From assembly GCA_031393795.1 (NCBI GenBank), contig JANMWE010000316.1, positions 1 to 6,244 on the forward strand: a DNA stretch of 6,244 nucleotides, in the 5' to 3' direction. The notes under the pieces are model-generated. The model was not told where the DNA came from. It was given only the letters and a program-made list of their open reading frames with translations, and made no database searches. This document shows positions 1 to 4,483 of this stretch, in pieces. The translations under genes were made by a program, and so were the position numbers. The stretch is from CAMLHU01 sp031393795 (GTDB taxonomy: Bacteria > Gemmatimonadota > Gemmatimonadetes > Gemmatimonadales > GWC2-71-9). The number at the start of each line of letters is the position of its first letter. The stretch's first letter is position 1.

Positions 1-204
1 GACGAGGGGTACAAGAAGGCCGAGGTGACCGGGGGCGGGGTGGCGTTGGGGGAGATCGTGCCGCAGACGATGGAGAGCAGGGTGCGGCCGGGGCTCTATA
101 TATGTGGGGAGGCGTTGGACCTGTTCGGGCCGATCGGGGGGTACAACTTCCATTGGGCCTGGGCGACGGGGAAGTTGGCGGGGACAGCGGCGGGGAACCC
201 ATAG
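1..204 (+). CDS. HI0933/BaiN-type FAD-dependent oxidoreductase, C-terminal fragment
   Basis: Reading frame 1 is open from the window edge to a TAG at 202-204 and gives the last 67 residues. The fragment contains VTGGGVALGEI, then TMESR, PGLYICGEALD and GGYNFHWAWATGKLAG. This is the C-terminal FAD-binding block of the HI0933/YhiN/BaiN flavoprotein family, whose usual pattern is TGGGV, TMESK, GLYFxGE, D and GGYNxxxAxxxGxxAG. Family members are cytosolic flavoproteins of about 400 residues, and most have no proven substrate. The N-terminal Rossmann domain lies outside the window. Codon use is striking: 12 of 13 glycine codons are GGG. The stop codon is made by the first bases of the downstream REP element. 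Family assignment is firm; the reaction is not known from this fragment. Confidence 0.85.
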   Translation, partial: DEGYKKAEVTGGGVALGEIVPQTMESRVRPGLYICGEALDLFGPIGGYNFHWAWATGKLAGTAAGNP

Positions 205-277
205 GGCGGGGCGTCCTCGCCCCGCCACCCCCTGAAGAAAAGATCCCTGCAATGGCGGGCCGAGGCGGCCCGCCCTA
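202..277. repeat. REP pair 1 (two inverted hairpins)
   Basis: Two perfect 9-bp stems are seen. The first has arms at 205-213 (GGCGGGGCG) and 218-226 with a 4-nt loop; the second has arms at 254-262 (GGCGGGCCG) and 266-274 with a 3-nt loop. The outer edges are inverted copies: TAGGGCGG on the left and CCGCCCTA on the right. This is the architecture of a BIME (paired REP elements). The linker (227-253) differs from that of the other copies, so this is the most diverged member. There is no T-run after the stems, so a simple intrinsic terminator is not supported. Confidence 0.8.
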
Positions 278-297
278 CAGGCGTCTCTTGAAACAAA

Positions 298-314
298 CCG
301 CGGCCTGCGGCCGG
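298..314. repeat. Short hairpin shared with 1195-1212
   Basis: CCGCGGCCTGCGGCCGG forms a CGGCC stem (301-305) with GGCCG (309-313) and a 3-nt loop. An almost identical motif with a 4-nt loop occurs at 1195-1212, in both cases about 20 nt beyond a REP pair. The rest of 278-464 holds no convincing gene, RNA or promoter that I can identify. Confidence 0.45.
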
Positions 315-464
315 CGGATTGTGGGTCCGTTTCCAGCGTGCATCACTGTACCCATCCGATATCCTTGACCCTGTTCCGGCCCAATTCCGGGCGCAAGAAC
401 CGGGTCGACTGCCCGTGTGCGTTCGCGTATCGTTGCCACGTCGTGAACAGGTGCACATCAGCAC

Positions 465-470
465 GGGGAG
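465..470 (+). promoter_or_regulatory. Ribosome binding site that fixes the start at 476
   Basis: GGGGAG lies 5 nt before the ATG at 476-478. The same frame is open upstream to an ATG at 338, but that extension has no signal sequence and no ribosome site. The hydrophobic signal peptide begins exactly at the 476 ATG, so this site and start are preferred. Confidence 0.7.
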
Positions 471-475
471 TCCCG

Positions 476-1099
476 ATGGGTCGTTGGTCACTGGTCATTG
501 GTCTTGCGATGGTCGGGCTCACGTCCGGTGTGCGGCCGGTCGTAGCGCAGTCGGAGTACACGCCGCACGGATTCCTTTCGACGCGGTATGACTCGCATAC
601 CTCGTCGAATGTGTACTTCGGCTACACCATCGGGCCGGTAACACCGATGGTCGCGCTGGTGTCGAATCCCCGGACCACTTACCGCGAGCATCTCGTCGGC
701 GTCGTCCGGTTCGAGACCTTTTCCCCTCGCTTCGCCCTCACCTACGCGGTCGCTGCGTCAAAGGCGATCGACTCCTGGTACGGGCAGCTATACGTGCTCC
801 CGTCGGTCTCGTTCGGTCGGCTCAAGTGTGACGCGACCTTCGAGCTCTACGTCCCGCTCCAGGAGCAGGGGGTGCACCAGTTCGGGATGAACCCCGGGAA
901 CCTGATGTACGACCTGACGCCGAAGCTCGCGCTCGGGGCGGTGGGGGTATGGGCGGAGCAGAGCAACGCGCCGCACAACTTCGGTGGGGGGCCGAGCGTC
1001 AAGCTCCGGGTACCGAAAGGGAGCATCACGGTCGACGGGGTGCTGGGAGTGACGCGGTGGGAGAGTGAGTGGCGGATCAGTTTCTTTACGGCGTACTGA
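476..1099 (+). CDS. Secreted, probable outer-membrane beta-barrel protein of unknown function
   Basis: The protein is 207 residues. Residues 1-24 form a signal peptide (MGRWSLVIGL, then AMVGLTSGVRPVVA) with a probable signal peptidase I cut after VVA, before Q25. The mature part has many short stretches of alternating hydrophobic and polar residues, such as SNVYFGYTIG, FALTYAVAAS, QLYVLPSVSFG, FELYVPL and SVKLRVP. It ends in WRISFFTAY, with a terminal aromatic residue as in many outer-membrane beta-barrels. There is one cysteine in the mature chain. I see no catalytic motif and cannot name a family. The barrel call is inference from strand pattern, signal peptide and C-terminus; a periplasmic beta-sandwich is the alternative. 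The gene stands alone between REP pairs 1 and 2. Confidence 0.7.
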   Translation: MGRWSLVIGLAMVGLTSGVRPVVAQSEYTPHGFLSTRYDSHTSSNVYFGYTIGPVTPMVALVSNPRTTYREHLVGVVRFETFSPRFALTYAVAASKAIDSWYGQLYVLPSVSFGRLKCDATFELYVPLQEQGVHQFGMNPGNLMYDLTPKLALGAVGVWAEQSNAPHNFGGGPSVKLRVPKGSITVDGVLGVTRWESEWRISFFTAY

Positions 1100-1176
1100 T
1101 ATAGGGCGGACCTTTCAGGCCCGCCGTTGCGCAGGACCGGATCACGCCAGCGGCGGCCCTGAAAGGGCCGCCCTAT
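1100..1176. repeat. REP pair 2, inverted copy of REP pair 4
   Basis: The left hairpin has arms at 1105-1113 (GGCGGACCT) and 1117-1125 (AGGCCCGCC), with one mismatch and a TTC loop. The right hairpin has arms at 1152-1160 (GGCGGCCCT) and 1164-1172 (AGGGCCGCC), perfect, with a GAA loop. The outer ends are TATAGGG and CCCTAT. Read on the opposite strand the element matches the copy at 4391-4467 nearly base for base in both hairpins and keeps the linker core GGATCACGCC. The element begins directly after the TGA of the barrel gene. Confidence 0.85.
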
Positions 1177-1194
1177 GGGCCCGCGTTAAAACGT

Positions 1195-1212
1195 CCGCGG
1201 CCTGGTGGCCGG
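1195..1212. repeat. Short hairpin shared with 298-314
   Basis: CCGCGGCCTGGTGGCCGG pairs CGGCC (1198-1202) with GGCCG (1207-1211) around a TGGT loop. It is the second copy of the motif seen after REP pair 1 and lies 19 nt beyond REP pair 2. Its function is unknown; it could be an accessory part of a longer repeat unit. Confidence 0.45.
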
Positions 1213-1266
1213 ACTGTTCGTGTGAAGCGACCTCGAAACCTTCGCTTGGATATGATGCCGGTGGAG

Positions 1267-1295
1267 TTGACATATTCCCATTATGGGTATATGTA
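1267..1295 (+). promoter_or_regulatory. Sigma70-like promoter of the nucleotidyltransferase operon
   Basis: A consensus -35 box TTGACA (1267-1272) is followed, after 17 nt, by TATGTA (1290-1295), a weak -10. A shifted alternative is TATATG at 1288-1293. The AT-rich patch stands out in an otherwise GC-rich region. A start of transcription near 1301-1304 would place the first base close to or on the ATG at 1304, so the transcript could be leaderless or nearly so. Confidence 0.6.
1274..1290. promoter_or_regulatory. Operator 1, palindrome between -35 and -10
   Basis: ATTCCCATTATGGGTAT is a 7+3+7 palindrome with one mismatch. It fills the spacer of the promoter, so a bound protein would block RNA polymerase. 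The probable ligand is the winged-helix domain of the first operon protein (inference). Confidence 0.7.
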
Positions 1296-1311
1296 TTCCC
1301 AATATGGGAAT
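1295..1311. promoter_or_regulatory. Operator 2, perfect palindrome over the start codon
   Basis: ATTCCCAATATGGGAAT has perfect 7-bp arms around a 3-bp centre. Its centre is 21 bp from that of operator 1, two helical turns, so two dimers would sit on the same DNA face. It covers the expected transcription start and the ATG at 1304. Confidence 0.75.
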
Positions 1312-1918
1312 CACGCGAAAAGCCCAGAGCCCATTGGTCTCCACCCTCTTTTCCTCGGTCCAAAGCGATCTGCTGACCCTCCTCTACGGTCAGCCGGACC
1401 AAACGTTCATGGGGGCGGAATTGATCCGGCAGGTGGGGCGCGGCACGGGTGCCGTTCACCGGCAACTCCAGCAGCTCACCTCCAGCGGCCTGGTCACCGT
1501 GACCAAGCAGGCGAACCAGACTTACTACCAGGCCGACCAACGGAACCCGATCTTCAACGAGCTCCGGGGGATCGTCCTCAAGACCACGGGGCTGGCCGAG
1601 CCGCTACGGCAGGCGCTTGCACCATTCGTGGCGGAGATCGTGGCGGCATTCGTCTTCGGCTCGATCGCCGGCGGAAAAGAACGGGCGACCAGTGACGTCG
1701 ATCTGATGATCCTCACCCGGACCGAGGACGCCCTCTCGTATACCGAGGTCTTCGAGCGCCTCGCGCAAGCTGAACGCGCGATCGCGCGCCCGATCAACCC
1801 GATCATCACGACGATGGCGGAATGGCAGGGAAAGCGTTCAGACGATGGGACATTCGCTGGCCGAGTGGCGAAGGGGGAGAAGGTGATGATCTTCGGCGAG
1901 GAACAGGATGTCGGCTGA
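1304..1918 (+). CDS. Winged-helix / minimal nucleotidyltransferase protein (MNT-type antitoxin and repressor candidate)
   Basis: The protein is 204 residues from the ATG at 1304. Residues about 12-78 read as a winged helix: FSSVQSDLLTLLYG, then a recognition-helix region TGAVHRQLQQLTSSGLV and a wing VTKQANQTYYQAD. Residues about 105-200 are a DNA polymerase beta-like nucleotidyltransferase. Its signature FGS at 118-120 is followed by exactly ten residues and DVD at 131-133, the GSX10DXD motif of MNT proteins. I could not identify the third acidic residue with confidence. Family knowledge: MntA-type proteins inactivate HEPN partners by adding AMP. The next gene is HEPN-like and overlaps this one by 11 nt. 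Two palindromes over the promoter suggest autoregulation by the winged helix. An in-frame ATG at 1283 lies inside operator 1 and probably upstream of the transcript; a TTG at 1334 is a third option. Confidence 0.85.
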   Translation: MGITRKAQSPLVSTLFSSVQSDLLTLLYGQPDQTFMGAELIRQVGRGTGAVHRQLQQLTSSGLVTVTKQANQTYYQADQRNPIFNELRGIVLKTTGLAEPLRQALAPFVAEIVAAFVFGSIAGGKERATSDVDLMILTRTEDALSYTEVFERLAQAERAIARPINPIITTMAEWQGKRSDDGTFAGRVAKGEKVMIFGEEQDVG

Positions 1919-2315
1919 ACTCGACAACCTCGTCAAAGTCGACCGCCTGACGCGATTCACTCCGTCCGCGGCTGAGCTGATGAGCCTTCGTCTGAGCGGA
2001 CGTCGTCGACTCCAAGACGGGGGGAGCGAGGCCTTGGCGCTTGAGAGTCGCTTCGATCTCGCCTACAACGGAGTATTTGCCCTCGCACTCTCGGCGCTCC
2101 ACGCGAAAGGGTACCGGCCGCGAGACCGCCACGACGCCCTCCAGACCTTGGCCCATACGACGACACTGGGGCTCGGCCACCGACAGGTCATCCTCAAGGC
2201 TCACACGATGCGGAATCAGGTCGAGTACGAAGGGGGAGAAGTCTCGGATCGACGTCTGCTTACCGACCTCCTGGCGGCCGGCGCCGCCTTGGCGGCACTC
2301 CTTCCTGACCCATGA
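1908..2315 (+). CDS. HEPN-like small protein, partner of the nucleotidyltransferase
   Basis: The protein is 135 residues and mainly helical by composition. Conserved-looking blocks are SRFDLAYNGVFALALSAL (48-65), a central helix around 73-90, and KAHTMRNQVEYEG (97-109). The RNxxxY pattern at 102-107 sits where HEPN RNases carry R-X4-6-H, so the catalytic histidine is replaced by Y107. This resembles the SAV_6107-type HEPN group, which I recall only in outline. If active, it would be an RNA-cutting toxin held in check by the upstream nucleotidyltransferase; if not, it may be a structural partner. The start overlaps the upstream gene by 11 nt with a GAGGAACAGG site before it, and the stop overlaps the next start as ATGA, so all three genes are likely translationally coupled. 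HEPN assignment is inference from motif and context. Confidence 0.75.
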   Translation: MSAELDNLVKVDRLTRFTPSAAELMSLRLSGRRRLQDGGSEALALESRFDLAYNGVFALALSALHAKGYRPRDRHDALQTLAHTTTLGLGHRQVILKAHTMRNQVEYEGGEVSDRRLLTDLLAAGAALAALLPDP

Positions 2316-3799
2316 CCCACTCCCTCTCCAAATCCCGCTTCCTCGCCGGCGTCCAGTGCCACAAACGGCTCTGGTGGCAGGTGCACGAGCCGGACGCCCG
2401 GGAGCTGCACCCCTCCGAGAACACTCAGGCCCTCTTCGACACCGGCGCTGCCGTCGGTGCGGCGGCGCGTAAACACGTGCCGGGCGGAGTGCTGATCATC
2501 GGGAAAGCGACCGAGGGTTCGATCAAGGTCGATCGGACCCGGAAGGCTCTACAAGACGGGGCCAACGTCATCTACGAGGCCACTTTCGAGTACGAGAAGG
2601 TCTACGCTTCCATAGATATCCTGGAGCGCACCCCCGGCGGCTTCCGGGTGACCGAGGTGAAGTCCACCGTCGAGGCGAAGGACGAACACCTCCCCGACGT
2701 GGCGGTGCAGAGCTGGGTGGTACAGGGGGCGGGGCTCACCGTGAGGGCAAGCCACCTGATGCACCTTAACCGGGAGTGCCGAGCGCCGGATCTGTCGAAT
2801 TTGTTCGCGCGGGCGGACCTCTCGGCGGCCGTGACGGCCGAGCTCCCTGTTATCCCGGCGCAGGCGAAGGGGATGCTGAAGGTCCTCGAAGGGCCGCTTC
2901 CTGATGTAGCCATCGGCGGCCACTGTGATGAGCCGCAGGAGTGTCCCTTCAAAGGCAGGTGCTGGCCGGAGCCGATCCCACACGACGTCGAGAATCTCCG
3001 CGGCCTCTCTCCGAAGAAGCGCACTGGCCTGCAGGCGATCGGGGCGCAGACGATCCACCAGATCCCCGACCATTTCGAGCTCACCGAATTCCAGACCATC
3101 CAGCGCCGCGCCGTCCTCGCCGACCGCCCCTGGGTCGATCCTCAACTCGGCGCGGCCCTCAAGGAGTTGGATGGGGAGCAAGTCGCCTTCTTCGACTTCG
3201 AGACGGTGAGCCCCGCCATCCCGATCTGGGATGGGACGGGGCCGTACGCGCAGGTACCGGCGCAGTTCAGTTGTCACGTGGCGCATGGGCGCGTAGGCGC
3301 ATCGACGCATACGGTCGAGCATATCGAGTGGATCGCGGAAGGCCCGGAAGATCCGAGGCCAGGCATTGCGAATGCGGTCGTCGCGGCATGTCGAGGCGCT
3401 GACGTCGTGATCGCCTTCAACGCCGCTTTCGAGAAGAAGTGCCTGCAGGGGCTGGCCGAGTCGGTGCCGGCGCTGGCGACCGAGCTCCTCGGGATCGTGG
3501 ACCGGATGCAGGACCTGGCGGAGCCGATCCGGAAGGGGCTCTACTACCACCCCGACTTCAACGGCCGCTACTCCCTCAAGGTGGTGGTCCCGGTGCTCGT
3601 CCCGGAGCTCGCCTACACCGATCTCGACGTGGCGGACGGAAAGACCGCGAGCAACCGACTCCTGGCCTATATGCTCGGCACCCCGACCCAGAGCCCAGAA
3701 GAGCGGACCAGGACGCGCACCGACCTGCTCAAGTACTGCGAGCGGGATACGGTGGTGATGGTGGAGGTGCTGGGGAAGTTGCGGTCGTTCGTGCAATAG
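2312..3799 (+). CDS. DUF2779-type nuclease: Cas4/RecB-like Fe-S domain plus DnaQ-like exonuclease domain
   Basis: The protein is 495 residues. The N-terminal half (about 5-220) looks like a Cas4/RecB-type PD-(D/E)XK nuclease: SKSRFLAGVQCHKRLW, D102, then E115-V-K117, and Q133. Four cysteines placed as in Cas4-like Fe-S nucleases are C16 and the C-terminal cluster C205, C211, C217 (CDEPQECPFKGRCW). The C-terminal half (about 288-490) matches DUF2779, an RNase H-fold exonuclease: D295 and E297 in FFDFETVSP, N370 to E374 in FNAAFEK, YYHPDFNGRYSLK, and Y475 with D479 in LLKYCERDT (DEDDy pattern). All expected catalytic residues are present. A role in cutting or degrading DNA or RNA is likely; the substrate is unknown. 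The 4-nt ATGA overlap ties it to the HEPN-like gene. The TAG stop is the first three bases of the REP element that follows. Confidence 0.85.
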   Translation: MTHSLSKSRFLAGVQCHKRLWWQVHEPDARELHPSENTQALFDTGAAVGAAARKHVPGGVLIIGKATEGSIKVDRTRKALQDGANVIYEATFEYEKVYASIDILERTPGGFRVTEVKSTVEAKDEHLPDVAVQSWVVQGAGLTVRASHLMHLNRECRAPDLSNLFARADLSAAVTAELPVIPAQAKGMLKVLEGPLPDVAIGGHCDEPQECPFKGRCWPEPIPHDVENLRGLSPKKRTGLQAIGAQTIHQIPDHFELTEFQTIQRRAVLADRPWVDPQLGAALKELDGEQVAFFDFETVSPAIPIWDGTGPYAQVPAQFSCHVAHGRVGASTHTVEHIEWIAEGPEDPRPGIANAVVAACRGADVVIAFNAAFEKKCLQGLAESVPALATELLGIVDRMQDLAEPIRKGLYYHPDFNGRYSLKVVVPVLVPELAYTDLDVADGKTASNRLLAYMLGTPTQSPEERTRTRTDLLKYCERDTVVMVEVLGKLRSFVQ

Positions 3800-3843
3800 G
3801 GCGGCCCGTCTCGGGCCGCCTCATCTTCAAAGGGCCGCCCTAT
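3796..3843. repeat. REP pair 3, right hairpin truncated
   Basis: The left hairpin is perfect: arms at 3800-3808 (GGCGGCCCG) and 3812-3820 with a TCT loop, preceded by ATAG. The linker keeps CTCATCTTCAA as in REP pair 4, but then only the right arm AGGGCCGCC and CCCTAT remain. Relative to pair 4 the left arm and loop of the second hairpin and part of the linker are missing. The element lies downstream of both the nuclease gene and, on the other strand, the RAYT gene. Confidence 0.8.
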
Positions 3844-3863
3844 GGGCACTTCTCGGGGTGGTG

Positions 3864-3877
3864 CCGGCTGAAGCCGG
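3864..3877. repeat. Mini-hairpin at the 3' side of the RAYT gene
   Basis: CCGGC, loop TGAA, GCCGG. It lies 4 nt beyond the RAYT stop codon. The same stem with loop GCAA occurs at 4358-4371 on the 5' side, so the pair may mark the RAYT gene ends or its binding sites (inference). Confidence 0.5.
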
Positions 3878-3881
3878 GGGA

Positions 3882-4316
3882 TCACGGGAGGATCCATGCG
3901 TATTTCTCGATCCCCGGCCATTTGCGCTGGGGATTGTTGCGTATGTGGTCGGCGCAGATCGGGATCAGGGCGGGTGACGAAATCCAGCGCTGGTAGTACT
4001 CGGGTTGCCAGATGGGGGAAGGCCTTCCGGAATGCACCGAGATCAAACGTCCTGATGCCCCTTTCCAGGAGTTGACGAACGCTCGGGAGGGTCGGCTCCA
4101 GCCGGGAGCGAAGAGGGTATGTACATGATCGTCCATCACCACGACCGCGTACCAGGTGGCTCCAAACTCCGGAGCCCGTCGCAGGATGTCGAGGACGATG
4201 GTGCGCTCTTCGGGGGAGAGTGGTGCCTGGGCACGATTCAACCGCCACGTGACATGGCAAACTCCGCCGGACACTTCGTAGTGAGCGATATGACGCCGCA
4301 TCGGTCGTGTGTGCAT
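3882..4316 (-). CDS. REP-associated tyrosine transposase (RAYT, Y1_Tnp family)
   Basis: The protein is 144 residues, within the usual RAYT range. It begins with a first strand GGVCHVTWRLN (17-27). The metal-binding HUH motif is VVVMDDHVHTLF (58-69), with H64 and H66. SRAFVNSWKGASGRLI (77-92) and IWQPEYYQRWIS (102-113) follow; the latter carries the candidate catalytic tyrosine at Y107 or Y108. HIRNNPQRKWP near the end matches the familiar I-x-NP block. The family binds and nicks single-stranded REP hairpins using a covalent phosphotyrosine. All core residues are present, so the enzyme could be active. No clear ribosome site precedes the ATG at 4316; an in-frame ATG at 4301 is possible. It is the only minus-strand gene in the middle of the window and is flanked by REP pairs. 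The ORF on the same strand spanning 3667-4356 is a shadow. Confidence 0.9.
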   Translation of the reverse strand: MHTRPMRRHIAHYEVSGGVCHVTWRLNRAQAPLSPEERTIVLDILRRAPEFGATWYAVVVMDDHVHTLFAPGWSRPSRAFVNSWKGASGRLISVHSGRPSPIWQPEYYQRWISSPALIPICADHIRNNPQRKWPGIEKYAWILP

Positions 4317-4357
4317 GCGCCAATGTGCGAAGCGGTCTCGCCAGAGTCGTCATCATC

Positions 4358-4371
4358 CCGGCGCAAGCCGG
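4358..4371. repeat. Mini-hairpin at the 5' side of the RAYT gene
   Basis: CCGGC, loop GCAA, GCCGG, 41 nt upstream of the RAYT start. Stem and loop length are identical to the copy at 3864-3877, in the same + strand orientation. Confidence 0.5.
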
Positions 4372-4390
4372 CGCCTATTTATGCGCGCCC

Positions 4391-4467
4391 TATAGGGCGG
4401 CCCTTTCAGGGCCGCCGTTGGCGTGATCCTCTCATCTTCAACGGCGGGCCTGAAAGGCCCGCCCTAT
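4391..4467. repeat. REP pair 4, most complete copy
   Basis: Two perfect 9-bp stems: 4396-4404 (GGCGGCCCT) with 4408-4416, loop TTC; and 4443-4451 (GGCGGGCCT) with 4455-4463, loop GAA. The outer ends are TATAGGG and CCCTAT. The linker is asymmetric and holds GGCGTGATCC, which gives the element a direction; REP pair 2 is the same element reversed. It separates the divergent RAYT and methyltransferase genes and ends 16 nt before the methyltransferase ATG. Confidence 0.9.
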
Positions 4468-4483
4468 TTATTACTTTCCCCCA

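Larger units (their letters stand above)
3797..4467. mobile_element. REP-RAYT-REP unit
   Basis: A minus-strand RAYT gene is bracketed by REP pair 3 and REP pair 4, with two matching 5-bp-stem mini-hairpins just inside. RAYT genes are typically flanked by the REPs they act on, so this is most simply read as a transposase with its cognate repeats. No target-site duplication is visible and I cannot define exact mobile ends; RAYTs are usually domesticated and single-copy. Confidence 0.55.

Noticed and set aside
202..277. REP pairs as ordinary intrinsic terminators
   Set aside because: Stems are strong but no T-run follows on either strand and the same element also lies upstream of a gene; an effect on mRNA ends is possible but not shown.
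365..393. Promoter TTGACC upstream of the barrel gene
   Set aside because: No acceptable -10 box occurs at 16 to 18 nt spacing.
338..475. N-terminal extension of the barrel protein from the ATG at 338
   Set aside because: The extension has no ribosome site and would bury the signal peptide inside the protein.
2549..3796. Long open frame of 415 codons on the minus strand
   Set aside because: It lies entirely opposite the DUF2779 gene, whose motifs are clear; the protein is arginine- and histidine-rich with no domain, as expected of a GC-rich shadow.
3667..4356. Minus-strand frame of 229 codons around the RAYT gene
   Set aside because: It overlaps the RAYT gene in another frame and has no recognisable motif.
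202..4467. CRISPR array from the repeated palindromes
   Set aside because: The repeats are far apart, separated by genes, and occur in both orientations with no regular spacers; they are REP pairs.
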